From the NCBI GenBank assembly GCA_963640465.1, contig CAVHYP010000010.1, positions 1-54,855 on the forward strand: a stretch of DNA of 54,855 nt. The letters are read 5' to 3'. The notes under the pieces were generated by a model. That model was not told the origin of the DNA. It searched no databases and saw nothing but the letters and a program-made list of their open reading frames with translations. Of the stretch, positions 43,080 through 51,816 are shown one piece after another (position 1 is the stretch's first letter; every line of letters begins with the position of its first letter). The stretch is from Colivivens sp963640465. Lineage in GTDB: Bacteria > Bacteroidota > Bacteroidia > Bacteroidales > Bacteroidaceae. The position numbers and the translations under genes were made by a program.

Positions 43080-44783
43080 ATGGATTGGTTGACAGATTTA
43101 TTGACCAAAGGAGATTCTGTGGCGCATATACTGTTGCTTTATGCGCTGGTTGTTTCTGTGGGAATCCTGCTTGGCAGGATTAAGTTTGCAGGGGTGTCGT
43201 TGGGAGTAACGTTCGTGCTTTTTGTGGGAATCGTTGCAGGACATATCCTTCATCAGCAAAACATTGAGGAACCGGTGATGGTGCTCAATTTTATTCAGGA
43301 CTTCGGCTTGATACTCTTCGTGTATTCGATTGGACTTCAGGTCGGTCCGTCGTTCTTCACTTCATTCAAACAAGGTGGAGTGTCAATGAACTTGGTCGCA
43401 ACGGGCATAATACTTCTCAATGTGGCAGTGATGCTCGGACTCTATTACGGCTTCTGCGACACCAGTAATCCACATTCGCTGCCTATGATGGTGGGAGTCT
43501 TGTGCGGTGCGGTGACGAACACTCCGGGACTCGGTGCAGCCAACGCTGCGCTCGAGCAGATTGGTGCCGGTCATCTGGGCGGATCAATCCCGACAATTGC
43601 CAACGGCTATGCTTGTGCCTACCCGCTGGGTGTGGTGGGCATCATTTTGTCCATGATTCTCATCCGACTGTTCTTCAAGATAAATATAAATAAGGAGACA
43701 GAAGACTACAATAACCAGAACTCACGCCAGGCAGCGGTGAAGCCCCATGTGATGGACATTGAAATCCAGAACCCTTCGCTGAACGGCAAGACAATCCTTC
43801 AGATTCATGCTTTCCTGGCACGCGACTTCGTCTGCACCCGCTGTCTGCATGAAGGACACGTGGTCATCCCGAACAAGGACACGATGCTCTTTGTGGGCGA
43901 CAGAGTGTGTGTAGTGAGCGCAGAGGAAAACGTCGAGGCAATAAAGGTGTTCATGGGAAAGGAAGTGGCAGTGAACTGGGAAAAGCAGGACACTCCGCTC
44001 GAATCCAAACAGTTGCTCGTTACAAGAGACAAAATCAATGGTAAGACTCTTGGCAGTCTGCACCCAAGTAGTCTTTACGGAGTGAACGTGACACGACTTT
44101 ACCGTTCTGGTATCGAACTCTTTGCTCATTCTAACGTAACCCTGCAGGTGGGCGACAAGCTCGTTGTCGTTGGTCCGGAAGATGCGGTGCGTCTCTTCGC
44201 AAGCAAGGTGGGAAACCACAAGTCGCGCCTTGACAAACCAAACTTGATGACTATCTTCGTGGGAATCTTGCTCGGAATCATTGTGGGAAGTCTGCCTATC
44301 GCCATCCCGGGCATGTCGGTGCCAGTGAAATTGGGTTTGGCTGGTGGCCCGCTCGTCGTTGCAATTCTCGTCGGCAGATTTGGCTTCAAACTGAAACTGG
44401 TGGCTTACACCTCCAATAGTGCATCGCAGATGATTCGGGATGTGGGCTTGGTACTCTTCCTTGCCAGCGTGGGTATCAAGGCAGGCGGCAATTTCATTGA
44501 AACTGTGATGAACGGTGGACTGATGTACGTTCTGTATGGCTTCATAATCACGATAGTACCATTGATAATTATGGGCATCGTGGCAAGAGTCCATTACAAA
44601 CTGAACTACAACATCATAATGGGACTCATAGCCGGTGCTACAACCGACCCGCCAGCTTTGGCTTATTCAACACAGACTGCAAACAACGACGTTCCTTCAA
44701 TCGGCTACTCTACGGTTTACCCACTGTCGATGTTCCTTAGGATTGTCACGGCGCAGATCATAATATTGCTTCTGTGCTCATAG
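43080..44783 (+). CDS. AspT/YidE/YbjL-type putative transporter
   Basis: A 567-residue inner-membrane protein with two 5-6 helix halves around two TrkA-C (RCK_C) domains (about 215-295 and 305-385; VGDRVCVVSAEENVEAIKVF and VGDKLVVVGPEDAVRLFASK). Both halves carry the duplicated transporter motif: GAVTNTPGLGAANAALEQIG in the first and GATTDPPALAYSTQTANNDV in the second. Known members include aspartate:alanine and succinate-type exchangers; many act on unknown anions. It lies 67 nt after the kinase-like gene. Substrate unproved; a dicarboxylate would fit succinate-forming metabolism. Confidence 0.85.
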   Translation: MDWLTDLLTKGDSVAHILLLYALVVSVGILLGRIKFAGVSLGVTFVLFVGIVAGHILHQQNIEEPVMVLNFIQDFGLILFVYSIGLQVGPSFFTSFKQGGVSMNLVATGIILLNVAVMLGLYYGFCDTSNPHSLPMMVGVLCGAVTNTPGLGAANAALEQIGAGHLGGSIPTIANGYACAYPLGVVGIILSMILIRLFFKININKETEDYNNQNSRQAAVKPHVMDIEIQNPSLNGKTILQIHAFLARDFVCTRCLHEGHVVIPNKDTMLFVGDRVCVVSAEENVEAIKVFMGKEVAVNWEKQDTPLESKQLLVTRDKINGKTLGSLHPSSLYGVNVTRLYRSGIELFAHSNVTLQVGDKLVVVGPEDAVRLFASKVGNHKSRLDKPNLMTIFVGILLGIIVGSLPIAIPGMSVPVKLGLAGGPLVVAILVGRFGFKLKLVAYTSNSASQMIRDVGLVLFLASVGIKAGGNFIETVMNGGLMYVLYGFIITIVPLIIMGIVARVHYKLNYNIIMGLIAGATTDPPALAYSTQTANNDVPSIGYSTVYPLSMFLRIVTAQIIILLLCS

Positions 44784-44856
44784 TAATAAGGCGATAGTAG
44801 CAATGCACCTGTGTTCATAACTGTAATGACGTTGTGCTCATAATCATATAGCATTT

Positions 44857-45522
44857 ATGTTTATAATCGAGTCTTTCATATTAGGACTGTTGGTGGCACT
44901 GAACCCATGCCAGCTTGCAATCAACATCTCGGCGCTGACCTACCTGGACGGTAGAAGCAACAGCACTGGCAGTTTGTTGAAACAAGGCTGGATGTATGTG
45001 GTGGGCAGAACCGTTTCCCATTCCTTGTTGGGAATAGTTCTGATGGCTTTGGTGCGGCTGGGACTTAATATCGAGAGATTTCAATCATACTTGGATAAGG
45101 CAGAGATTGTTCTGCCTTACCTATTTATAGTTATAGGATTTTTCCTCATCTATCGTGCGCTTCATGCCCATGTGCATCACGGGACGGAATGCCACAACTG
45201 TGGCTCTACGATAAAGAAAGGTGGGCCGTATGGTGCTTTGGCATTGGGACTGATGCTCGCATTTGCCTTCTGTCCCGAGAGTGCGATTCTGTTCTTTGGC
45301 ATGCTCCTTCCCCTGGGCATTGCCCATTCATTCGGATGGCTGGCTCCAGTGGCTTTTGCTTTGGCAGCAGGCGTGCCAGTGATAGTGATGGTCGGCATCA
45401 TGGCGAAAGCCCGCGAGAAAGTTCTGCAACTCAATCGGACATTCACTCATATTCAGCAATGGATAAATTCAGCATTCGGCATTGCATTCATCGCTGCAGC
45501 AATAACATTGTTGGTATCATGA
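44857..45522 (+). CDS. CcdA/ArsG-like inner-membrane permease with a His/Cys loop
   Basis: A 221-residue protein of six helices. Each half begins with a Cys-Pro-type motif: NPCQLAINISALTYL (residues 16-30) and FCPESAILFFGML (138-150). This is the layout of the CcdA/DsbD transmembrane superfamily, especially permeases labelled ArsG in Bacteroidetes. The loop after helix 3 has a metal-like cluster (His103, 105, 107, 108, Cys112, His113, Cys115). Disulfide transfer or metal/organoarsenical export are the options. Its stop overlaps the start of the phosphoesterase gene by 4 nt (ATGA), so the two are translated together. Confidence 0.65.
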   Translation: MFIIESFILGLLVALNPCQLAINISALTYLDGRSNSTGSLLKQGWMYVVGRTVSHSLLGIVLMALVRLGLNIERFQSYLDKAEIVLPYLFIVIGFFLIYRALHAHVHHGTECHNCGSTIKKGGPYGALALGLMLAFAFCPESAILFFGMLLPLGIAHSFGWLAPVAFALAAGVPVIVMVGIMAKAREKVLQLNRTFTHIQQWINSAFGIAFIAAAITLLVS

Positions 45523-46022
45523 AACGTATAGGACTTTTATCAGACACACACGGCTGTTGGGATGACCGCTATGCAAAGTATTTTGCAGAGTGCGACGAGA
45601 TATGGCATGCAGGAGATATAGGGACGGTGGAACTGGCAGAGAAGTTTCAGCAACTCAAACCGTTCAGAGCTGTGTATGGCAATATTGACGGCGGCGACCT
45701 TCGGATGATGTTCTCGGAGAAATATCGGTTCAGATGTGAAGGAGTGGAAGTCCTAATGAAACATATTGGAGGCTATCCAGGCAACTACGACCCCTCCATT
45801 CGTGGTAGTGTCTATGCTCGTCCGCCAAAACTGTTCATCTCGGGTCATAGCCATATACTGAAGGTGATGTACGACAAGACCTTGGGCTTGCTCCACATTA
45901 ACCCGGGAGCTGCAGGGATATATGGTTTCCATAAGGTCAGGACACTTGTGAGATTCACCATCTCGGGAGAAGAAATCAAGGACCTTGAGGTTATCGAAAT
46001 GGGAGAGTCTGTGCCCAAATGA
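45519..46022 (+). CDS. YfcE/MJ0936-type metallophosphodiesterase
   Basis: A 167-residue calcineurin-like phosphoesterase. Metal motifs are GLLSDTHG (residues 5-12), WHAGDIG, VYGNID and FISGHSHILK, then HINPGAAG, which is typical of the small YfcE/MJ0936 group active on phosphodiesters or cyclic nucleotides. The physiological substrate is unknown. It starts inside the stop codon of the permease gene (ATGA overlap). Confidence 0.88.
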   Translation: MKRIGLLSDTHGCWDDRYAKYFAECDEIWHAGDIGTVELAEKFQQLKPFRAVYGNIDGGDLRMMFSEKYRFRCEGVEVLMKHIGGYPGNYDPSIRGSVYARPPKLFISGHSHILKVMYDKTLGLLHINPGAAGIYGFHKVRTLVRFTISGEEIKDLEVIEMGESVPK

Positions 46023-46118
46023 CAATCGGAGAATGCTTGCTGGGATGAATTCTCTTGTCCGGCAAATATATTTTTGTTAATTCGATAGTTTGGCGATATA
46101 CAATATGATAGTTTTTGC

Positions 46119-46126
46119 TACCTTTG
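46119..46126 (+). promoter_or_regulatory. -7 promoter element of the Lys/Leu-rich protein gene
   Basis: TACCTTTG, an exact match, 16 nt before the ATG at 46143, so the leader would be about 10 nt or less. A TTTG lies further upstream (46089) at a long distance of 26 nt. Confidence 0.6.
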
Positions 46127-46142
46127 CAGAAATTTGAAAGGA

Positions 46143-46832
46143 ATGACAACAGGTAACGAAATCCATAAGAGTGACGATAAGTCGGAGGTGGAGATGCTTT
46201 CGGAGATATTGAAGCTGCTGCTGAAACTTCTCTTGAAGTGCATCGTCAAACTCGTGCGGCTTATGGCAAGGGGATGCAAGGGCATCTTCCGTCTGTTGAA
46301 ACTGTTGCTTCAAGCCTGCATTGACTTCTGGAATGACAATAGTACCCAGCAGAAACTCCATATTGCCAAGGAATGGTGTAAGGCTGCTATCGTCACTTTG
46401 GGCAAGTGGACATTGATTGCCTTGAAGGGGCTTGGCGTGGGACTGGTTTGGACCATCCGCGCAATTATCCTTGGACTCATTAACCTCCGGCCGACGCTGG
46501 TGCTGACCGGAAAGTTCCTTGCCAAATGTGGCAGGGCTATTTGGAAATGCCTGAGGTTCCTCGGAGCAAAATGTACGCAGTTCTTCAGACGGAGAAGACT
46601 AGCTTATCTTGCGTTCCGTCGAAACAAAGGTTTCAAGGGACTCATGATAGACGTGAAGAACTATTTGCAACTTACGCTCAATGACTATATGGATGAGGAA
46701 CAAAACGAACCGGACAAGAACACGTTGAGCTACGAAGAATATATGAGGGCGGAACATGGCGGCGACGGACATTCGGACACAATTGGCAAGAAGATTTACA
46801 ACGGAATGAAGAACATTATTGATGGGGATTAA
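46143..46832 (+). CDS. Unrecognised Lys/Leu-rich, membrane-associated protein
   Basis: A 229-residue protein that I cannot place in a family. After an acidic N-terminus (residues 1-20) comes a strongly amphipathic, cationic part: LKLLLKLLLKCIVKLVRLMA and FRLLKLLLQACIDFW. A more hydrophobic segment (about 97-118, GLGVGLVWTIRAIILGLI) could cross the membrane, and a basic stretch FFRRRRLAYLAFRRNKGFKG leads to an acidic C-terminus (EEQNEPDKNTLSYEEYMRAE). It has no signal peptide. It precedes tonB by 192 nt in the same direction, but tonB has its own promoter. Start at the ATG 46143; a TTG 9 nt earlier is in frame. Confidence 0.7.
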   Translation: MTTGNEIHKSDDKSEVEMLSEILKLLLKLLLKCIVKLVRLMARGCKGIFRLLKLLLQACIDFWNDNSTQQKLHIAKEWCKAAIVTLGKWTLIALKGLGVGLVWTIRAIILGLINLRPTLVLTGKFLAKCGRAIWKCLRFLGAKCTQFFRRRRLAYLAFRRNKGFKGLMIDVKNYLQLTLNDYMDEEQNEPDKNTLSYEEYMRAEHGGDGHSDTIGKKIYNGMKNIIDGD

Positions 46833-46964
46833 ACGTCTGGCTGATGCATCGTGCATAACCATTGATTTGTCACTGAAATAGTCAGTTCGTGCTGCAATCG
46901 TGTTACAAGTAATTTTTTTTGAAAAAAAATCGAGTCATCCGCTTTATCATAATGAAAAAAGTGC

Positions 46965-46972
46965 TACCTTTG
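46965..46972 (+). promoter_or_regulatory. -7 promoter element of tonB
   Basis: TACCTTTG, an exact match, 52 nt before the tonB ATG. An A-rich tract precedes it (46918-46929). Confidence 0.6.
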
Positions 46973-47024
46973 CCACAGACATCGGTGTGATGTTGGACAA
47001 GGATAATAAATAAACGAAATATCT

Positions 47025-47738
47025 ATGGAAATTAAGAAATCGAAAAAAGCAGATTTGGAGGGACAGAAAAGTACCAGCATGCTGATTGGTTACATTTTTG
47101 CCCTTGGTGCCATGTTCGCTGCTTTTGAGTGGACTACCCGTGACTACAAGGAGACAGAGCCTGTAGTCTATGCGGCATACGCTTCGATGGAAGAGGAAGT
47201 GCCACCTGTTACACAACCAATATTCCAGGCTGCGCCACCTCCACCAGCAGAAACTCCACAAGTGGCAGAGATTCTCGACATTGTGGACAATGATGAAGAG
47301 ATTGAGGAAGAAGAAATCCAGAGTACTGAGGATACCAACCAGGCTATCACCGGCCCTTCTGCACCGGTAAGCAGCGGTTTCACAACAGGCCCGATTGCTA
47401 CAGGTGAGGTCAGCGATGAGGAGGAAATTTTCCAGGTTGTAGAACAGATGCCTGAATTCCCGGGCGGTATGCAGAAACTACTGGAGTACTTGGGCAAGAA
47501 TATCCACTATCCAAGCATGGCTCAGGAAAATGGTATTCAAGGAAGATGTATCATTGAGTTCGTCGTAAACAAGGACGGTTCAATCGTTGACCCTAAAGTC
47601 GTTAAGTCACTCGACCCATCCTGCGACAAAGAGGCAATGCGCGTTGTAAAGAGTATGCCAAAGTGGAAGCCGGGACTGCAGAGAGGTAAACCAGTTCGTG
47701 TAAGATATACGGTGCCTGTTTCATTCAGATTGACATAG
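47025..47738 (+). CDS. tonB: TonB energy transducer
   Basis: A 237-residue periplasm-spanning protein that passes proton-motive energy from ExbBD to outer-membrane receptors. Short cytoplasmic start, one helix at about 20-38 (MLIGYIFALGAMFAAFEW), a Pro-rich then acidic linker (QAAPPPPAETPQ, DNDEEIEEEEIQ) and a C-terminal TonB domain (about 145-237) with EFPGGMQKLLEYLGKNIHYP, GRCIIEFVVNKDGSI and KWKPGLQRGKPVRVRYTVPV. The exb genes are about 2 kb downstream with isoprenoid and tatD genes between. Followed by a hairpin. Confidence 0.9.
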   Translation: MEIKKSKKADLEGQKSTSMLIGYIFALGAMFAAFEWTTRDYKETEPVVYAAYASMEEEVPPVTQPIFQAAPPPPAETPQVAEILDIVDNDEEIEEEEIQSTEDTNQAITGPSAPVSSGFTTGPIATGEVSDEEEIFQVVEQMPEFPGGMQKLLEYLGKNIHYPSMAQENGIQGRCIIEFVVNKDGSIVDPKVVKSLDPSCDKEAMRVVKSMPKWKPGLQRGKPVRVRYTVPVSFRLT

Positions 47739-47771
47739 TCAACATGAGAGGCGATAGTAAACTATAATAAT

Positions 47772-47812
47772 AAGGTGTGTCAGAAGAAAAGTCACTTGGC
47801 ACACCTTATATT
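47772..47812 (+). terminator. Hairpin after tonB
   Basis: AAGGTGTGTC (47772-47781) pairs with GGCACACCTT (47798-47807), one U-G pair, with a 16-nt loop; an AT-rich tail follows and lacks a pure T-run. Probable terminator. Confidence 0.6.
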
Positions 47813-47872
47813 ATATATGAGCCTTATGCTATATAAATCCTATATTGCAAGCGAACCTCGTCAATGTAGTTT

Positions 47873-48880
47873 ATGGATCAGAATATAAACCCAAACGATA
47901 TGATAAATCAAGATGCTCTCTATAATAAGGTAAATGCATATATTGAGGGGCTGCAATACAACGCAGAACCCGAAGGACTTTATGTGCCTATAAAGTATAT
48001 ACTCTCACTTGGAGGCAAGAGAATCCGCCCCATACTCATGCTTATGGCATACAATCTGTATGAAGAACAAGTGGATGGCATTTTGCCAAATGCAGTGGCG
48101 TTGGAAACGTATCACAATTTTACGCTTCTGCATGATGACCTGATGGACAAGGCGGATATGCGTAGGGGAAATATGACCGTTCATAAGAAATGGAACGAGA
48201 ATACAGCAATCCTTTCCGGTGATGCAATGCTTATCATGGCATACCGCTTGTTTGTGAAGAATGCAGGATCGATGCCCCATCTGCTTGATGCTCTCGACAC
48301 TTTCAATGACGCTACATTGGGCGTTTGCGATGGACAGCAATACGATGTCGATTTCGAAAGCAGAATGGATGTCACTACGAATGAGTATATGGAGATGGTG
48401 CGCTTGAAGACATCGTTGCTCCTTGCTTGTGCCTTGAAGATAGGGGCGCAGTTGGCTGGAGCTTGCACTGAGGATGCGGACAATCTCTACAAGTTCGGTG
48501 AAAAAATGGGTCAGGCATTTCAATTGCAGGATGATTTGCTCGATGTGTATGGTGACCCGACAGTATTCGGCAAGAAGATTGGTGGCGATATCCTGTGTAA
48601 CAAGAAGACCTTCATGCTCATCACTGCCTATAATATGGCAGAGGGGGATTGCAAGAACGAACTTAAAGCGTGGATAGGGAAAACTGATTTTGAACCTGAG
48701 ACAAAGATACGGGCAGTGACAGCTATTTATGACAAGATAGGGATACGCGATGTCTGTCAGAACGAGATAGAGCGCCTTTTCAATGAATCACTGGAATATC
48801 TCGACAAGGTCAATGTGGACAACTGGAAGAAAACCGGTCTGCGCGACTTTGCCAACAGACTGCTGAAACGGAATAAGTAA
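47873..48880 (+). CDS. polyprenyl diphosphate synthase (trans type)
   Basis: A 335-residue all-helical prenyltransferase that elongates allylic diphosphates with isopentenyl diphosphate. The substrate site is LGGKRIRPILML; the first Asp-rich motif is LLHDDLMDKADMRRG (about residues 84-98) and the second is LQDDLLDVYGD (about 221-231). The residues before the first motif (YHNFTLLHDD) lack two bulky aromatics, which suggests a product longer than farnesyl, such as geranylgeranyl. Exact chain length is not decided. tatD follows after 2 nt, so the two are one unit. Confidence 0.88.
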   Translation: MDQNINPNDMINQDALYNKVNAYIEGLQYNAEPEGLYVPIKYILSLGGKRIRPILMLMAYNLYEEQVDGILPNAVALETYHNFTLLHDDLMDKADMRRGNMTVHKKWNENTAILSGDAMLIMAYRLFVKNAGSMPHLLDALDTFNDATLGVCDGQQYDVDFESRMDVTTNEYMEMVRLKTSLLLACALKIGAQLAGACTEDADNLYKFGEKMGQAFQLQDDLLDVYGDPTVFGKKIGGDILCNKKTFMLITAYNMAEGDCKNELKAWIGKTDFEPETKIRAVTAIYDKIGIRDVCQNEIERLFNESLEYLDKVNVDNWKKTGLRDFANRLLKRNK

Positions 48881-48882
48881 GT

Positions 48883-49656
48883 ATGATTATAGACACACAT
48901 TCTCATCTTGACGGGGAGGAATTTGCAGAGGACCTTGATGCTGTGCTGAAGCGTGCCAAGGATGCTGGAGTGGAGAAAATCCTCATTCCCAACATCAATC
49001 TGCAGGGATTGAACCATCTGACGGATTTGTGCGCTGCCAATCCCGGGTTTCTGTATCCGATGATTGGTCTGCATCCGGAGGAAGTGGACAATGACTATCA
49101 GCAACAGCTTGATGAGATGTACGGAATTTTGAAGTCGTCAATGAATATGTATGTTGCCATTGGTGAGGTAGGGCTTGACTTCTATTGGGACAGGACCTTC
49201 GCTGACAAACAGCTTGATGCATTTGAACAACAATTGGATTGGGCTTCTGAATTCGACAAACCACTAATGATACATGCCAGAAACGCATTTCCCGAACTTG
49301 TTGAAGTGATGGATCACCATAGGCTGGAACATTTGCGCGGAGTTTTCCATTGTTTCAATGGTACCGAAGAGGAAGCGGAACAGTTGCTCTCTTTTGAAGG
49401 GTTCCAACTGGGCATCGGCGGAATGGTTACGTTTAAGAAGTCTTCACTTCCGGAAGTGCTGAGGTCCACCGTCCCTTTGTCCAGAATTGTAGTTGAGACC
49501 GACTCTCCTTATCTGGCTCCGGTCCCTCATCGGGGCAAACGCAACGAAAGTGCGTTTATAGTTGCAACGATTGACCGCTTATCTGAAATTTATGGGTGTG
49601 GAAAGGACTTTATTGCCACTCAAACAAAGAAAAACTCGGGGTTTTTAATTCCGTAA
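48883..49656 (+). CDS. tatD: TatD family metal-dependent DNase
   Basis: A 257-residue TIM-barrel hydrolase. The N-terminal metal pair is in MIIDTHSHLDGEEF; then IGLHPEE, AIGEVGLDFYWDRT, LMIHARNAFPE, VFHCFNGTEEEA and the final ETDSPYLAPVPHRGKRNE are all present and in order. TatD proteins act as 3'-5' exonucleases and some as D-aminoacyl-tRNA deacylase-like enzymes. It is coupled to the prenyl synthase gene (2 nt). Confidence 0.92.
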   Translation: MIIDTHSHLDGEEFAEDLDAVLKRAKDAGVEKILIPNINLQGLNHLTDLCAANPGFLYPMIGLHPEEVDNDYQQQLDEMYGILKSSMNMYVAIGEVGLDFYWDRTFADKQLDAFEQQLDWASEFDKPLMIHARNAFPELVEVMDHHRLEHLRGVFHCFNGTEEEAEQLLSFEGFQLGIGGMVTFKKSSLPEVLRSTVPLSRIVVETDSPYLAPVPHRGKRNESAFIVATIDRLSEIYGCGKDFIATQTKKNSGFLIP

Positions 49657-49669
49657 CAAAAAAAATGCG

Positions 49670-49677
49670 TATTTTTG
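49670..49677 (+). promoter_or_regulatory. -7 promoter element of the exb operon
   Basis: TATTTTTG, an exact match to TAnnTTTG, about 183 nt before the exbB ATG, giving a long leader. No fold is obvious within it. Confidence 0.5.
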
Positions 49678-49859
49678 TTGCTGGTTTAGTGGCTGTGTCG
49701 TGAATTATTCGTAATTTGCAACCGATTTGGAGATTGGCAATGCATCGAAGCACGATGAAGAACGACAAGGATGCCGCCAACGATGAACTCAAAAAGTGAA
49801 ACAAAAGGTGAAACTAATAGAAAATAAATAACAGTATTAATCTTTAAATTGAAAAAGAA

Positions 49860-50690
49860 ATGAAAAAAGTATTTGCAGTAATTGCACTTATGGGAGTCTT
49901 TACTTTAGGAATGACTCAATCAATGTCAGCTCAGGACGAAGAAGCTGTCGACACAGCTGCTGTTGAACAAGTAGATTCAGCCGCTACTGAAGAAGTAGAT
50001 TCAGCCGCAGCTTCTGCAGAGGCAGCTGAAGCTCCAGAAGCTCAGGTTGAAGAAGTCGGTATGTACAAGAACTTGAAGACAAAGTTCATCGAAGGTGATG
50101 CAGGCTTCATGGCAATCGTTGCAATCGCAATGATTATCGGTCTTGCATTCTGCATTGAGCGTATCATCTACCTCGCACTCGCAGACGTCAAGACAGACAA
50201 AATGCTTGAGGATGTTGACAAGGCACTTGCAGGCAAAGACATCGAGAAAGCAAAGAACATCTGCCGCAACACTCGTGGTCCTATCGCTTCAATCAGTTAT
50301 CAGGGTCTGAGCCGTCTCGACCAAGGTGCTGATGCTGTAGAGAAGACTGTTGTTGCTTACGGCGCAGTTCAGGCTTCAAACCTTGAGAAGGGCTGCTCAT
50401 GGATCACATTGTTTATCGCGATGGCTCCATCACTCGGATTCTTGGGAACAGTGGTCGGAATGGTTCAGGCATTCGATGCCATCCAGCAAGCAGGTGATAT
50501 TTCTCCGACAGTCGTTGCAGGAGGTATGAAAGTCGCTTTGTTGACAACAATCTTCGGTATCATCGTAGCACTTATTCTTCAGGTATTCTACAACTACATC
50601 CTTGCTAAGATTGAATCAATCACAGCACAGATGGAAGACACTACAATCTCCCTCCTTGACCTCGTTGCAAAATACGGCGTTAACAAGTAA
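49860..50690 (+). CDS. exbB: ExbB/TolQ/MotA-family proton channel protein
   Basis: A 276-residue inner-membrane protein of the TonB motor. Unusually for E. coli-type ExbB it begins with a signal-like segment (residues 4-24) and then an acidic Ala/Val/Glu linker with the repeated EEVDSAA unit (about 25-66), before the helices at about 81-101, 170-195 and 215-240. The signature SLGFLGTVVGMVQAFDAIQQ is the MotA/TolQ/ExbB core. This longer form is common in Bacteroidetes. It leads a four-gene operon with a small membrane protein and two ExbD genes. Confidence 0.9.
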   Translation: MKKVFAVIALMGVFTLGMTQSMSAQDEEAVDTAAVEQVDSAATEEVDSAAASAEAAEAPEAQVEEVGMYKNLKTKFIEGDAGFMAIVAIAMIIGLAFCIERIIYLALADVKTDKMLEDVDKALAGKDIEKAKNICRNTRGPIASISYQGLSRLDQGADAVEKTVVAYGAVQASNLEKGCSWITLFIAMAPSLGFLGTVVGMVQAFDAIQQAGDISPTVVAGGMKVALLTTIFGIIVALILQVFYNYILAKIESITAQMEDTTISLLDLVAKYGVNK

Positions 50691-50752
50691 TCAAGAAAGT
50701 CGCTTGGTAACTGAATAATGAGAGTATTAACAACTAAACAAGGAAACAAATT

Positions 50753-51208
50753 ATGAATATTGATAAAGTATCAAAATACATACTTTGGGTTCTCATGGGA
50801 ATCAGTGCCGTTGTCATCGCACTGTTCTTCCTTATCGGATTCGATACTCCGTATGAAGAGGATCCAAACCAATATGCACCTCAGTGCACTGATGTATTGC
50901 TCATCTGGACAATCATCCTTACAGTGGTTGGTGCTATCAGCATGCTCGCAAGCTTCATCTATTATGTTGTGGTAAACGGATTCAACAAATCCTATATCTA
51001 CACATGGGGATTACCAGTCATCACAATCGCTATGGGCGTCGGCTTGGGTATTGCCAACAAGGATCAGCATTTGCTCATCAACGGTCAGGACTGGAACGTA
51101 CCATCAGACATCATTCTCACCGATGCGTCAATGGTTTCAATCGGCATCCTTACTGTTTGTGCAGTGATAGCAATCATCTTCAGCGTAATCATGAATTCAA
51201 AGAAGTAA
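50753..51208 (+). CDS. small four-helix membrane protein of the exb operon
   Basis: A 151-residue protein with four clear membrane helices (about 9-29, 49-72, 82-100 and 123-146), for example VLMGISAVVIALFFLIGF and GILTVCAVIAIIFSVIM. I recognise no catalytic motif. It sits 62 nt after exbB and 18 nt before exbD1, a place where Bacteroidetes genomes often have such a protein. It is probably an accessory part of the ExbBD-TonB motor; this is inferred only from position. Confidence 0.75.
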   Translation: MNIDKVSKYILWVLMGISAVVIALFFLIGFDTPYEEDPNQYAPQCTDVLLIWTIILTVVGAISMLASFIYYVVVNGFNKSYIYTWGLPVITIAMGVGLGIANKDQHLLINGQDWNVPSDIILTDASMVSIGILTVCAVIAIIFSVIMNSKK

Positions 51209-51226
51209 TAAGAATATTGAGTGACT

Positions 51227-51814
51227 ATGGGAAAGAAAAGAAAAATGCCAGGCTTGAACACCAGTTCTACAGCCGATATTTCATTCATGTTGCTCATCTT
51301 CTTCCTTGTGACTACCTCAATGGATACAGATCAGGGTCTGCCTCGTACACTCCCTAAACCACCTGAGGAAGATCAGGTAAACAATGAAATCAAGGTTAAG
51401 GAACGTAATATCCTTAATATCCGTATCAATAAGGACAACTACCTTATGATTGGTGATGATTATGTTGCACTTGAAGATGTGAAAGTGAGAGCAAAAGAAT
51501 TTATTGCAAACCCGGAGAATAAACCCAACCTCCCTGAGTTGAAGCCAAAGAAGGTGAAACTTCTGGGAACAAGAATGGTAACCGAAAATCACGTGATTTC
51601 CGTACAGACTGACCGTGGTACCAGCTATGGAGTTTATTTTCAAGTTCAGGACCAGCTTGTGGCTGCCTACAACGAACTTCGTGACGAACTTGCCAAGATT
51701 GAGTTCGGATACAGATACGAGTTTCTGACTTCAGAGCAGAAGACAGCTATACGTGAGGTCTATCCTATGAAGATTTCAGAGGCTGAACCAAAACAATATG
51801 GAAAGGCGAATTGA
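51227..51814 (+). CDS. exbD: ExbD/TolR-family protein 1
   Basis: A 195-residue biopolymer transport protein. The cytoplasmic start KKRKMPGLNTSSTADISFML leads into a single helix (about 19-33), with the functional Asp in TADISF at the membrane entrance, where protons pass in ExbD/TolR. The periplasmic part is about 160 residues, longer than in E. coli ExbD. The ATG at 51227 is preferred to an upstream GTG. The next gene begins 2 nt after its stop. Confidence 0.88.
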   Translation: MGKKRKMPGLNTSSTADISFMLLIFFLVTTSMDTDQGLPRTLPKPPEEDQVNNEIKVKERNILNIRINKDNYLMIGDDYVALEDVKVRAKEFIANPENKPNLPELKPKKVKLLGTRMVTENHVISVQTDRGTSYGVYFQVQDQLVAAYNELRDELAKIEFGYRYEFLTSEQKTAIREVYPMKISEAEPKQYGKAN

Positions 51815-51816
51815 TT

